A stretch of 64,000 nt of DNA from Exiguobacterium indicum HHS 31 (GCF_001939065.1 NZ_MPSZ01000007.1:1-64000), one strand, 5' to 3'. Shown: positions 1 to 8,428, numbered from the stretch's first letter. The notes: generated by a model not told the origin, from the letters alone. Numbers and translations: made by a program.

Positions 1-1
1 A

Positions 2-535
2 AATACTTCGGATTCATCTTTGGAATTTTTTAAAGAATTGATAGAAGAGATAATGAATGAAGTAGAATCTGAAAATAAAGATAACATATATATTATTTTA
101 GCAAGCAAAGATTATGAGGAAAATGTAAGAAAATTTATTAATATCTATACATTAAGTGAAGATATAAAAAAAGAATTAAGGAATATGAGAATTACTTATG
201 GTAGTAGATTCGAAAATAGGATTATGTACACAAATAAAGATGAACTCTTTGGAGACTTAAGTTACATGTATGAATTTATCTCTAAAGATAATTTGATTAT
301 TGATAGCGATGCTGTAGATTATCTTGAAAATTTTAGATTTCTTCTTTTAGAATTAGAACATTATCTTATGACTGAAGATGATATTGAAAAAGAAAAATTT
401 GGAGTGGTTGAAGAAATATACAGTTCATTACCAATCGATATTTACAGAAAAAATTCTGAAAGTAAAAAGTTATTGACTTTTTGTACTAAAAAACTTGGAG
501 AGATATTAAAAAAACTCAATTACACATCTGGGTAA
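2..535 (+). CDS. Unknown AT-rich protein, 5' end outside window
   Basis: The reading frame is already open at base 2 and runs to a TAA at 533-535, so the gene probably begins before the window. The only start-like codon near the edge is a TTG at 20, which would give 171 residues. The protein is rich in Glu, Lys, Ile and Asn, looks cytosolic and helical, and shows no signal peptide, membrane segment or recognised motif. Base composition is far more AT-rich than the next gene, which begins about 40 bases later, so this may be an acquired gene. Small acidic proteins of this type are often immunity partners of toxins, but nothing visible here proves it. Confidence 0.6.
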   Translation, partial: NTSDSSLEFFKELIEEIMNEVESENKDNIYIILASKDYEENVRKFINIYTLSEDIKKELRNMRITYGSRFENRIMYTNKDELFGDLSYMYEFISKDNLIIDSDAVDYLENFRFLLLELEHYLMTEDDIEKEKFGVVEEIYSSLPIDIYRKNSESKKLLTFCTKKLGEILKKLNYTSG

Positions 536-575
536 CTTCTTCTTGACTATGTCTTTATAAACGGAGCTGACAACT

Positions 576-1085
576 ATGATACGACGTGCCACGTTGATGG
601 ATGGAAAAGCCTTATCGGACTTGATGCGACGAATTGATCGGGAAACGAAATATATGTTGTATGAGCCAGAGGAACGTGTCCTCTCGACGGAACAGGCAGA
701 AGCGTTCATTGAGAAGTTTGGTCAGGCTGCCAACTCGGACATTTTCGTCGTCGATGTCGATGATCAACTCGTCGGATACGTGCTCGTCGTTGGTGGTGAA
801 CCGAGTCGGATTCGTCATCGCGCGAATCTTGTCATTGGCTTGCTTGACGCCTACACAGGTCGTGGTCTTGGTGCGGGTCTACTTGAGGCAGTCGATGCGT
901 TTGCCATTGAAGCAGAGCTCATCCGACTCGAGTTGACGGTTCGCAAGGATAACTTGCGGGCAATCGAGCTCTATCATAAGTTTGGCTTTAACATCGAAGG
1001 GACACGGATTGCGTCGCTCTTCATCGATGGGGAATACGTTGATGAACTGGCGATGTCGAAAATCTATACGACCGAAGAATCCTAA
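576..1085 (+). CDS. GNAT-family N-acetyltransferase
   Basis: A 169-residue protein with the GNAT fold. The acetyl-CoA loop is visible as TGRGLGAGLLEA around residues 90-101, followed by the typical late motif LYHKFGFNIEG and a C-terminal strand ending in a short charged tail. Proteins of this type transfer acetyl from acetyl-CoA to an amine; the substrate cannot be told from sequence. The ATG at 576 is preceded by GGAG about a dozen bases upstream. It is a single-gene unit closed by a terminator shared with the convergent hxlR. Composition matches the rest of the window, unlike the preceding AT-rich gene. Confidence 0.85.
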   Translation: MIRRATLMDGKALSDLMRRIDRETKYMLYEPEERVLSTEQAEAFIEKFGQAANSDIFVVDVDDQLVGYVLVVGGEPSRIRHRANLVIGLLDAYTGRGLGAGLLEAVDAFAIEAELIRLELTVRKDNLRAIELYHKFGFNIEGTRIASLFIDGEYVDELAMSKIYTTEES

Positions 1086-1139
1086 AAAAGATGCTCCGTG
1101 GACTTATCTCTGAAAAGAGACGAGACCATGAGCATCTTT
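1085..1139. terminator. Bidirectional terminator between acetyltransferase gene and hxlR
   Basis: The arms AAAAGATGCTC and GAGCATCTTTT enclose a loop that can itself pair through CTCT/AGAG. It is A-rich on the left and T-rich on the right, so it can stop transcription from both sides. Confidence 0.7.
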
Positions 1140-1140
1140 T

Positions 1141-1506
1141 TTATGGTGATACTTTTTGTTGTTCAAAATCAATCTCCAAGACATTTTTCGCATAATCCTT
1201 ACCCCAGTCATACATCGCATCTAAAATCGGCATTAAGCTATGACCGTGTGGTGTCAACGAGTATTCGACCTTCGGTGGTACGACCGGATAGACTTCCCGG
1301 TGAATGATGTGGTGATCTTCGAGTTCGCGCAGTTGATTGACGAGCATCCGTTGCGTGATGCCGGGCATCAGACTTTTTAGTTCCCCGAAGCGTTTCGTCC
1401 CTTCTTTGCCTAAGTGCCATAGAATGAGCATCTTCCATTTCCCACCGATGATCGAGAGGGTCAATTCCTTCTCACAGTTAAACTGACGGTCTTCAAAATG
1501 TGGCAT
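1141..1506 (-). CDS. hxlR: HxlR-family winged helix regulator of hxlAB
   Basis: A 121-residue HxlR/DUF24-type DNA-binding protein. The start at 1506 is chosen because AGGAGGTG lies just upstream; a longer open frame reaching 1683 has no comparable site and would run through the shared promoter region. Family hallmarks are the N-terminal Cys in [17 protein letters not shown], the helix-turn-helix [17 protein letters not shown] and the wing with [10 protein letters not shown]. In Bacillus subtilis HxlR activates the divergent hxlAB operon in response to formaldehyde; the same divergent layout here supports the same role. The conserved N-terminal Cys is the likely sensor site, by analogy with other family members. 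Confidence 0.88.
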   Translation of the reverse strand: MPHFEDRQFNCEKELTLSIIGGKWKMLILWHLGKEGTKRFGELKSLMPGITQRMLVNQLRELEDHHIIHREVYPVVPPKVEYSLTPHGHSLMPILDAMYDWGKDYAKNVLEIDFEQQKVSP

Positions 1507-1548
1507 CGTCCCACCTCCTGTTCCAGTATAGTCTTTCTTTCGATCGAC

Positions 1549-1608
1549 AGTATACTTTTCTGCACTATGTATGAAAAACCGCACTATGTAAATTAAAAGT
1601 GCGTACTT
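1549..1608. promoter_or_regulatory. hxlR-hxlA intergenic operator candidates
   Basis: The shared upstream region carries the direct repeat GCACTATGTA at 1562-1571 and again at 1581-1590, 19 bases apart. They are flanked by the palindrome AGTATACT (1549-1556) and the near-palindrome AAGTGCGTACTT (1597-1608). Two tandem boxes between a regulator and its target operon suit HxlR, which is known to bind two sites upstream of hxlA. Which of these elements it binds is inference. Confidence 0.5.
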
Positions 1609-1710
1609 CTCAAGAATGCTCCTGCGGATTATATTTAGTCCTGTTCCTTCATGAACGTTTGAAGGAAGTGTCAGGTACGACAATATAGAGAAGAATGGGA
1701 GAGATACAAA

Positions 1711-2346
1711 ATGAAATTACAACTCGCGATTGATTTAGTCGATACAGCAGGTGCGATTGCTTTAGTCAAAGAAATCGGGGAAGACAATTTAGATATCGTC
1801 GAGATCGGCACACCGGTCGTCATCAACGAAGGACTCCGCGCCGTCAAAGAAATGAAAGCGGCGTTCCCGAACTTAACGGTCCTCGCTGATTTGAAAATCA
1901 TGGATGCTGCCGGCTACGAAGTCAGCCAAGCTGTCGCACACGGCGCTGACATCGTGACGATCCTTGGTGCGGCGGAAGACATGTCAATCAAAGGGGCAGT
2001 CGAAGAAGCAAAAAAATCAGGCAAACAGATTCTCGTCGACATGATTGCTGTGAAAGATATCGCAACACGTGCGAAAGAACTGGATGCGCTAGGTGTCGAC
2101 TATATCTGTGTCCACACAGGTTACGATCTCCAAGCAGTCGGTCAAAACTCATTCGAAGATCTCGCAACGATCAAATCAGTTGTGACGAACGCAAAAACAG
2201 CTGTTGCAGGTGGCATCAAGATGGAGACGTTACCGGAAGTCATCGCTGCACGTCCTGATCTTATCATCGTCGGTGGCGGGATTACGGGACAAGATGATAA
2301 ACAAGAGACAGCGTCAACGATGCACCGGATGCTCCAAGAGGCGTAA
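1711..2346 (+). CDS. hxlA: 3-hexulose-6-phosphate synthase
   Basis: A 211-residue enzyme of the OMP decarboxylase-like barrel family. It joins formaldehyde to ribulose 5-phosphate to give 3-hexulose 6-phosphate. The catalytic metal/phosphate signature [12 protein letters not shown] lies near residues 60-71, and the phosphate-binding end [10 protein letters not shown] and [10 protein letters not shown] is intact. Length equals the family norm. The start is set by GGGAGAG before the ATG. hxlB begins on the base after its stop codon, so the two are co-translated. The pair detoxifies and assimilates formaldehyde through the ribulose monophosphate route. Confidence 0.95.
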   Translation: MKLQLAIDLVDTAGAIALVKEIGEDNLDIVEIGTPVVINEGLRAVKEMKAAFPNLTVLADLKIMDAAGYEVSQAVAHGADIVTILGAAEDMSIKGAVEEAKKSGKQILVDMIAVKDIATRAKELDALGVDYICVHTGYDLQAVGQNSFEDLATIKSVVTNAKTAVAGGIKMETLPEVIAARPDLIIVGGGITGQDDKQETASTMHRMLQEA

Positions 2347-2895
2347 ATGACACACATCCAAACGATTATCGAAGAACTAACCGCGACGGTCGAAGCGATT
2401 GATGCGACGGAGACGAAAGTACTGGCAGACGCTGTTCTTGAATCGAACCGGATCTTTCTCGCAGGAGCCGGTCGTTCCGGCTTGATGGGGAAAGCGTTCG
2501 TCATGCGGCTGATGCACATGGGACTCGACGCTTATGTCGTCGGCGAGACAGTCACAGCGAACTTGCGTGACGGTGACTTGTTGATCGTCGGTTCCGGATC
2601 GGGAGAGACGAAAACGTTGGTACCAATCGTCGAGAAAGCACAGGAACTTGGTGGAACGGTTGCCGTCGTCACGATCAATCCGACGTCGACGTTAGCACGA
2701 TTAGCCGACTTGGTCGTCCAATTGCCTGGAGTTCCGAAAGAACAAACGGCATCAGCGGACGAGACGGTTCAACCGATGGGATCGTTGTTCGAACAGACGA
2801 TGTTGTTGTTCTATGATGCCTTGATTCTGCAAATCATGGAAGACAAACAGCTCGATTCGCAAACGATGTACGGGAAACATGCCAACTTAGAATAG
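2347..2895 (+). CDS. hxlB: 6-phospho-3-hexuloisomerase
   Basis: A 182-residue SIS-domain isomerase that converts 3-hexulose 6-phosphate to fructose 6-phosphate, feeding fixed formaldehyde into glycolysis. The sugar-phosphate binding motifs FLAGAGRSGLMGKAF and IVGSGSGETKTLV are present, as is the C-terminal EQTMLLFYDALI segment typical of HxlB. It abuts hxlA with no gap and probably relies on coupled translation, since the only ribosome binding site would lie inside the end of hxlA. It is the last gene of the operon and is followed by a strong terminator. Confidence 0.95.
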   Translation: MTHIQTIIEELTATVEAIDATETKVLADAVLESNRIFLAGAGRSGLMGKAFVMRLMHMGLDAYVVGETVTANLRDGDLLIVGSGSGETKTLVPIVEKAQELGGTVAVVTINPTSTLARLADLVVQLPGVPKEQTASADETVQPMGSLFEQTMLLFYDALILQIMEDKQLDSQTMYGKHANLE

Positions 2896-2904
2896 ATAAA
2901 CCAG

Positions 2905-2946
2905 AAGACCGGTAGACGTATGCGATACGTTTACCGGTCTTTTTTG
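2905..2946 (+). terminator. hxlAB terminator
   Basis: The long stem AAGACCGGTA...TACCGGTCTT has inner pairing of GACGTAT with ATACGTT and is followed by a T run. Confidence 0.9.
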
Positions 2947-2972
2947 ACTTGATTTTTAATAAAACGTTTCCT

Positions 2973-2996
2973 GTTTGTGAGAAATTATTCGGATAC
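2973..2996 (+). promoter_or_regulatory. Possible sigma-B-like promoter of lipoprotein gene
   Basis: GTTTGT, 12 bases, then GGATAC resembles the sigma-B pattern GTTT...GGGTAT, but the second box matches only partly. A CATACT further down could be a vegetative -10 instead. Confidence 0.25.
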
Positions 2997-3054
2997 TAGC
3001 AGGAATCGACCTGCCATACTAAAAGAAGTAAAGGTATGGTAAGGGGGAGGAGCA

Positions 3055-3822
3055 ATGCGTTTTATGAAGTCGATGACAACTGTCGTATTGATCAGTAGTT
3101 GTGTCTTATCGGGGTGTGCAACGGAGACAAAAGATCATGCTGTAAAACCATCTGCAGAAGTTACATCCGTGAAACCAACTAAAGGACAAGATGAAATCGA
3201 AGAAATTTTAATTAAAGAGCCATCCGTCGATGCAGATACACCAGGCAAAGCGAGCGTCGAGCAAATACAGCTGACCTATAAAAACGGACAAACCGCCGTA
3301 CCGACTAATGATAATATCTTGTCGGAAGCGATTCTTGGTCAAAAAGCGATTGTCACGCTGCAGTCTCCGGAAGGACCACATCATTACATCGTTTTGTTTT
3401 ATGAACAGTCTGATCGCTGGATATTAACTGGTGTTCTTCCTGCGACAGGACCTGTTACAACGGAACGCTCGGAATCACGTGGCTTGAAGCTCCCATTTTC
3501 GACATTCACAACGAACGAAATGAGTTGGAGTGATGCGGAAGACGCGCCAATCACATGGACGTTTGCTGGAAAAGAATCAATCCTTACGGTTTCGAAGCTC
3601 TCGCAGCAACCGATGGACAGCAAACCGTCGGAGGTCGTGACATTGGCGAATGGAATAGAAGCTTACGTCCATGAGACGAAACGAGAAACTAGCTTGTTTT
3701 ATCAAGACGGCGAACAGACGGTTTTGTTAGCCGGTAACGTATCAGTTGATCGTCTTAAAATACTTGCGGCATCACTGCCACCTGTCACGTCAGGATCGTT
3801 TCCGTATAGCGAAACAGAATAA
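3055..3822 (+). CDS. Putative lipoprotein of unknown function
   Basis: A 255-residue secreted lipoprotein. The N-terminus has basic residues, a hydrophobic stretch and the lipobox LSGC with Cys around residue 22, so the mature protein should be lipid-anchored on the outer face of the membrane. The next 50 residues are polar and probably disordered; the rest is mainly beta-strand-like with no recognised domain. The start is supported by AAGGGGGAGG ahead of the ATG. It is flanked by terminators on both sides, so it is a single-gene unit. The repeated phrasing of the C-terminal part resembles soluble lipoproteins of Bacilli, but I do not recognise the family. Confidence 0.8.
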   Translation: MRFMKSMTTVVLISSCVLSGCATETKDHAVKPSAEVTSVKPTKGQDEIEEILIKEPSVDADTPGKASVEQIQLTYKNGQTAVPTNDNILSEAILGQKAIVTLQSPEGPHHYIVLFYEQSDRWILTGVLPATGPVTTERSESRGLKLPFSTFTTNEMSWSDAEDAPITWTFAGKESILTVSKLSQQPMDSKPSEVVTLANGIEAYVHETKRETSLFYQDGEQTVLLAGNVSVDRLKILAASLPPVTSGSFPYSETE

Positions 3823-3826
3823 AAAA

Positions 3827-3880
3827 ATCGCGCGCTTTACACAACTCCTGTCAGAGTAAGTGAAGCGCGCGATCTTTTAT
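3827..3880. terminator. Bidirectional terminator of lipoprotein gene and hisJ
   Basis: A perfect stem of ATCGCGCGCTT (3827-3837) with AAGCGCGCGAT (3863-3873). It has an A run on the left and CTTTTAT on the right, so it serves both convergent genes. Confidence 0.85.
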
Positions 3881-3892
3881 CTATTTACGTTC

Positions 3893-4687
3893 TTACCATT
3901 TGAAATCAAAATCAGCACCGACATCTTTTGCGAGATGGGCATCTGATCCATAGACGAGCGGAATCGATAACGACTGCGTGACTTGCAGGAGTTCCGGGTA
4001 AGGATAGGAAAGACCACATAACGGCTTTCGGAGTCCTGCCGTGTTGACGTCGAGTGTGAAGTTCGCCTGACGGATTTTCCGTAACGTGTCGTCGAGGTTC
4101 GTTGGGTTCGACTCAAGCGGATAGGCTTGGATGAATTTCGTCGGTAACGTTAAGTGACCGAGGCGCTTCGGCTGGTGTGCACCGAGGTCCGTCATGACGA
4201 GGGCTTGGATGCCTTCATAATAGCGTTCGTGGACCGCCGTGACGCTTCCGAGTTTCGTGACGATCTCACCGAAGCTTTCCTTGCTGAAGTCGACGCCGTA
4301 ATATTGCTCATCGATGTATAAGTAATGCAATGAGAGAATGCCGTCAGTCAAGACGTCAGCGTAGCGGGCGATGATGTCACGCGTGCCGTCGACATGTCCT
4401 TCCCAGTAGTCGAACTCCATCCCGATCCGAATGTCGATCTGATTCTTGTATGTCTCGCGGAGTTGCGTTAATTCCTTCAGGTAGGCATCGGCTGTCGCGA
4501 ACGACATTCCGGAATCGTTATCTGGCGCAGGATCCGTCACACCTTCAGGTAAAGGGGCATGTTCCGTGAAGCTGATCCGTTCTAAGCCTTGCTCTAAGGC
4601 GCGCTCGATGTAGGCTTCGAGTGGATCCTTCGTACCGTGTGGACAATATGGACTGTGGACGTGACCGTCCCATTTCAATAATTGCAT
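3893..4687 (-). CDS. hisJ: Histidinol-phosphatase, PHP family
   Basis: A 264-residue PHP-domain phosphoesterase that removes phosphate from L-histidinol phosphate, the penultimate step of histidine synthesis. Metal-binding residues are visible in DGHVHSPYCPHG near the start, SFTEHAPLP, GMEFDYWEG, LSLHYL and the C-terminal YGSDAHLAKDVG. The gene is read away from hisZ across a 122-base region, so the whole histidine pathway lies together except that this step is on its own transcript. This agrees with hisB in the operon being only the dehydratase. Confidence 0.93.
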   Translation of the reverse strand: MQLLKWDGHVHSPYCPHGTKDPLEAYIERALEQGLERISFTEHAPLPEGVTDPAPDNDSGMSFATADAYLKELTQLRETYKNQIDIRIGMEFDYWEGHVDGTRDIIARYADVLTDGILSLHYLYIDEQYYGVDFSKESFGEIVTKLGSVTAVHERYYEGIQALVMTDLGAHQPKRLGHLTLPTKFIQAYPLESNPTNLDDTLRKIRQANFTLDVNTAGLRKPLCGLSYPYPELLQVTQSLSIPLVYGSDAHLAKDVGADFDFKW

Positions 4688-4727
4688 GAGTAACCCTCCG
4701 ATTTTTTAGAATTGGCAAGCAAAGCGA

Positions 4728-4756
4728 TTGACAATGTGCCCGAAACGCGGTATCTT
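4728..4756 (+). promoter_or_regulatory. Promoter of his operon
   Basis: TTGACA at 4728-4733, a 17-base spacer and TATCTT at 4751-4756, followed by a 50-base leader to hisZ. The leader has no room for a T-box or peptide attenuator, so control would have to act at the promoter. Confidence 0.8.
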
Positions 4757-4809
4757 ATCGTTAAATAATTTAGCGTGGTACAGTGATAATAAGATAAAGG
4801 AGTGGGAGT

Positions 4810-5631
4810 ATGCAATCATTTTCTACGATTCGACTCAAGGATGGAGCGACAGACTATGTCGGTGCCTCGGCAACGCGGCTCCAGCAGGTCATCCGTCAGC
4901 TCGAAGATGGACTCGAACAATCTAACTATACCCGATTAATCACCCCCTTAATTGAGGAAATCGGTGGACGGGAACAGATTCGAATGGATTTTACGACTAG
5001 TGTCGCGCGTGCACTTAGCGAACGGGGTCGCGAACAATATAAACGTGTCTTCTACAGTGGCTCGGTCTTTCAACCGGAAGAGAAGTTCCAGGTTGGATTT
5101 GAGGAACGAGGACAAATCGCAGAAGTCGAAGCAATTCAACTTGCGGTCCGACTCGTCGAGGAACTGACGGGAAAAGAAGTCACACTCTCGATCGGTGATG
5201 CCGGTTTAATCGAGCATTTGATCGAGACGCGTGTCGGTGATCACCACTTACGCGACCAAGTGACGCAGATGCTCCGTTTACGTAACGTCATCGAACTGAA
5301 GCGAATCGCGGGTCAACTCGATGATGCCTTACTCGCAAAACTTCCTCTATTATTCGGACGTGAAGGGGCGGAGACAATCCTACCTTACGTCGACGAAACA
5401 CGACTCAATGCCGTGCTTGATCTCGCGGAAGCCGTCAATGCCGATCTCGACTTCGGTCAAATGGGCTTACAGACGTACTACGACGGGATCACGATCCACG
5501 GTTTCATCGAAGGCGTGACGGAACCCGTCCTCGTCGGTGGACGCTACGACCGGCTCTATGAACAATTCGGACAAGAACAACAGGCGTTCGGCATCGGTTT
5601 CTCGGTCGAACGGTTGGCGGAGGTGCTCTAA
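4810..5631 (+). CDS. hisZ: ATP phosphoribosyltransferase regulatory subunit HisZ, short
   Basis: A 273-residue histidyl-tRNA synthetase-like protein without aminoacylation role. In organisms with the short HisG it binds HisG and gives the enzyme its histidine control. The core matches class II synthetase folds: DFTTSVARA, a motif 2-like YSGSVFQPEEK and the late GGRYDRLYEQF and FGIGFSVERL. Most HisZ proteins are about 330-400 residues, so this one is compact and seems to stop right after the catalytic-like core. RBS is AAGGAGTGGGAGT. It is the first gene of the operon and ends immediately before hisG. Confidence 0.88.
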   Translation: MQSFSTIRLKDGATDYVGASATRLQQVIRQLEDGLEQSNYTRLITPLIEEIGGREQIRMDFTTSVARALSERGREQYKRVFYSGSVFQPEEKFQVGFEERGQIAEVEAIQLAVRLVEELTGKEVTLSIGDAGLIEHLIETRVGDHHLRDQVTQMLRLRNVIELKRIAGQLDDALLAKLPLLFGREGAETILPYVDETRLNAVLDLAEAVNADLDFGQMGLQTYYDGITIHGFIEGVTEPVLVGGRYDRLYEQFGQEQQAFGIGFSVERLAEVL

Positions 5632-6243
5632 ATGCGAATCGGAATTACGAAAGGACGGCTGTCGAAAGCGACAGAACGTTATCTAAAAGAAGCTGGCGTC
5701 GAGACATGGGGAGCCATTGAACGCGAACTAATCGTCAAACGGGGCGAGCACGAATTCGTCTTCATGAAAGGATCAGACTTGATCCCATACGTCGCTCAAG
5801 GTGTTCTTGACGTCGCGATCACCGGCAGTGACATCTTACTTGAATCGGATCAAGAATTATCGGAACTGGCAGAATTGCCGTTCGGCGTCTGCCGAATGTC
5901 GGTCTGTGCGAAGGAACCTTTGCAATTTGAAGGTGGGCGCCGCGTCCGGATTGCGACGAAGTATCCGGTCATCGCAAAACGCTACTTCAGCGAACTCGGT
6001 GTCGACGTCGACATCGTACCGCTGAACGGTTCCGTTGAGTTGGCACCGTTACTCGGACTTGCTGACGCAATCGTCGATATCGTCGAGACAGGTGAGACGT
6101 TACGGGCGAACGGACTAAACGAATATGAAAAAATCATCGATATCAGCGCTCGGTTCTTTACGAGCGAATGGACGTTAAAACGGAAGCGGGTGGAAGTCAT
6201 CCGCTTGCTGGAGCAATTGACAGAAGGAGTGACACGATCATGA
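5632..6243 (+). CDS. hisG: ATP phosphoribosyltransferase catalytic subunit, short form
   Basis: A 203-residue short-type HisG, which makes N1-(5-phosphoribosyl)-ATP from ATP and PRPP, the first step of histidine synthesis. The N-terminal IGITKGRLSK and the PRPP-binding stretch ADAIVDIVETGETLRANGL near residue 145 are present. The C-terminal histidine-binding domain of long HisG is missing, which is why HisZ sits next to it. It starts on the base after the hisZ stop, and its own stop overlaps the hisD start as ATGA. Confidence 0.95.
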   Translation: MRIGITKGRLSKATERYLKEAGVETWGAIERELIVKRGEHEFVFMKGSDLIPYVAQGVLDVAITGSDILLESDQELSELAELPFGVCRMSVCAKEPLQFEGGRRVRIATKYPVIAKRYFSELGVDVDIVPLNGSVELAPLLGLADAIVDIVETGETLRANGLNEYEKIIDISARFFTSEWTLKRKRVEVIRLLEQLTEGVTRS

Positions 6244-7457
6244 CACCGACAAAACCTTTCAGCATCGATCGCGACACGGAGCTCGCGGTCCGCGCGATTC
6301 TCGAACGCGTCGCAACAGACGGTGACGCTGCTGTCCGCGATTACACGAACCAATTCGATCAGGTCGATCTCGAGGATTTCCGCCTCAGTGAAACACGGAT
6401 CACACAAGCGTTCGAACAGGCAGACGCTAACTTGATCGACTCGTTGAAGTTGATGGCGACACGACTCGTCGAATGGCACGAACAGGAACTGCCATCGGAC
6501 ATCGAACTCGTCGAAGCAGACGTGACACGACGTCAACGTTTCGTTCCCGTCGATTCGGTCGGGATTTACGTTCCAGGTGGTGCGGCAAGTTATCCATCGA
6601 CCGTCTTGATGAACGCCATTCCAGCAAAAGTTGCTGGTGTTGAACGCGTCGTCATGGTGACACCGATGACGAACTTAAGTGACGAGGTTCTTGTCGCGGC
6701 ACGGATCGCTGGTGTGACAGAAATCTATACGATCGGTGGAGCGCAAGCTGTTGCCGCGCTAACATTCGGAACAGAAAGCATCCAAGCCGTCGATTTGATT
6801 GTCGGACCTGGGAACCGCTTCGTTGCTGAAGCAAAACGCCAAGTTTACGGCATCGTTGGCATCGACTCGGTCGCTGGTCCATCGGAAGTCGTCGTCATCG
6901 CGGACGAGACGGCGCATCCAGACCGGATCGCTGCAGACTTACTTGCGCAAGCCGAACACGACCGGGACGCTGTCGCGATCGCCTTCGTGCCAACGGAAGA
7001 GATGAAACAAGCGGTTGATGCAGAAATCGAACGGCGCTTACAGCAATTGCCGCGTCAAGAGATTGCCCGTCGTGCGATGGAAAACGGTGGCGTGTTCGTT
7101 GCTCCACTCGAAACAGCGATCGAAGAAGCGAACCGTCTCGCAGCGGAACACTTGGAACTTGCCGTTGCCAATCCGCAAGAGGTCGTCAAATCGATCCGTC
7201 ACGCCGGGATGATTTTCCTCGGTCACGAGACACCAGAAACGCTCGGTGATTACGTCGCTGGAACGAACCACGTCTTACCAACGTCCGGTACAGCTCGTTT
7301 TGCGTCTGGATTATCAGCGCGGACATTCCTGCGTCATCAGACGATGCTCGAAGCCACACGCGCAGGCGTACAACGTCTCGCGAATGCAGCGAAGACCGTT
7401 GCCCGGGTCGAAGGACTCGAAGCACACGCACAAGCCATCGAAGTGAGGGAAGACTAA
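6240..7457 (+). CDS. hisD: Histidinol dehydrogenase
   Basis: A 405-residue zinc enzyme that oxidises L-histidinol through histidinal to L-histidine with two NAD. Motifs in order are VPGGAASYPST, VGPGNRFVAEAKR, DSVAGPSEVVVIAD, LAQAEHD and the signature GTNHVLPTSGTARF. The ATG at 6240 overlapping the hisG stop was chosen over an upstream in-frame ATG at 6168 lying inside hisG; AGAAGGAG lies upstream of 6240. It is slightly shorter than the usual 420-440 residues, mostly at the N-terminus. The stop overlaps the hisC start as TAATG. Confidence 0.95.
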   Translation: MTPTKPFSIDRDTELAVRAILERVATDGDAAVRDYTNQFDQVDLEDFRLSETRITQAFEQADANLIDSLKLMATRLVEWHEQELPSDIELVEADVTRRQRFVPVDSVGIYVPGGAASYPSTVLMNAIPAKVAGVERVVMVTPMTNLSDEVLVAARIAGVTEIYTIGGAQAVAALTFGTESIQAVDLIVGPGNRFVAEAKRQVYGIVGIDSVAGPSEVVVIADETAHPDRIAADLLAQAEHDRDAVAIAFVPTEEMKQAVDAEIERRLQQLPRQEIARRAMENGGVFVAPLETAIEEANRLAAEHLELAVANPQEVVKSIRHAGMIFLGHETPETLGDYVAGTNHVLPTSGTARFASGLSARTFLRHQTMLEATRAGVQRLANAAKTVARVEGLEAHAQAIEVRED

Positions 7458-8428
7458 TGCGATTACACCAAAACGAACGATTCACGACCCATAGTCCAGT
7501 CGGGATCGAAGCGATCCAGGAATTGATCGCAACGTTCCCTTTAAATGAATATCCTGTCGAAATCATCGATCAAGTCAAGGCATCATACGCGACGTACGCC
7601 GGTGTCCGTCCGACGCAACTCGTCGCCGGAAACGGCTCGGATGAGTTGATCGGCTACTTATGTGCCCGCTACGGCGGACCCGGGATGCCAGTCATCGCCT
7701 CGGAACCGGACTTCGTCATGTATCAGTTCTACGCTGACCGGGCACGGGCACCGTTTGAACGCGTGCCGTTACTTGACGAAATGGCGCTTGACGTCGAGGG
7801 ATTGATCGCAGCTCCGGGTGAGATCATCTTCTTGAGTCACCCGCACAATCCGTCCGGTGTCCTCCGCAAGGAAGCGGACATCCGTCGCTTGCTCGACAGT
7901 GGCAAATACGTCGTCATCGATGAGGCCTATATCGACTTCGCGCTCGAACAGTCGATGCTTCACTTACTCGAAGAATATCCGAAAGCGATCATCTTACGGA
8001 CGCTCTCGAAAGCGTTCGGACTCGCATCGCTCCGACTTGGTTTTGTCATCGCGAGCGAACAAATCATCGAAGAAATCGAACAGATCAAATCACCGTATAA
8101 CGTCTCTGGTCTATCAGCAGCTGTCGGCATCGCCATCATGGCAGAACCGGAACTCGATCGAGTCTTAGAAGAAACGTATGCGAGCCGCGAGGCGATCGAA
8201 CGGATTCTCGCCCCAATCGGCAAGACGTATCCAAGTGCAGCGAACTTCGTCTACGTCGAGTATCCGGAAGCCGAACGCTTTACGCAACGTTGTGCTGACG
8301 CCGGATTACGGATTCGTTTGTTTAACCAAGCCTTCCGTGTCAGTTGTGGATCACCAGAAGCAATGCAAGTATTAGAAACGTGTGTAGAGGAGGAATTACG
8401 ATGCGGCGTGGCGCAAGCGAACGAGTAA
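7457..8428 (+). CDS. hisC: Histidinol-phosphate aminotransferase
   Basis: A 323-residue PLP enzyme that converts imidazole acetol phosphate and glutamate to histidinol phosphate. It has VAGNGSDELIGYL near residue 55, SHPHNPSGVL around 130, the acidic VIDEAYIDF, the Schiff-base lysine in LRTLSKAFGLASLRLGF near residue 188-190, and the phosphate-binding FRVSCGSPEAM near the end. It is shorter than the common 350-360 residues. It overlaps hisD by one base, and its last 28 bases are also the start of hisB in another frame. Confidence 0.95.
   Translation: MRLHQNERFTTHSPVGIEAIQELIATFPLNEYPVEIIDQVKASYATYAGVRPTQLVAGNGSDELIGYLCARYGGPGMPVIASEPDFVMYQFYADRARAPFERVPLLDEMALDVEGLIAAPGEIIFLSHPHNPSGVLRKEADIRRLLDSGKYVVIDEAYIDFALEQSMLHLLEEYPKAIILRTLSKAFGLASLRLGFVIASEQIIEEIEQIKSPYNVSGLSAAVGIAIMAEPELDRVLEETYASREAIERILAPIGKTYPSAANFVYVEYPEAERFTQRCADAGLRIRLFNQAFRVSCGSPEAMQVLETCVEEELRCGVAQANE

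Noticed and set aside
1507-1683. N-terminal extension of HxlR
   Set aside because: The longer frame crosses the divergent promoter region and lacks a ribosome binding site; the ATG at 1506 has AGGAGGTG at the right distance.
5982-6536. 184-codon minus-strand frame across hisG and hisD
   Set aside because: It is a shadow of two well-supported genes, and its product is Cys/Arg-rich with no motif.
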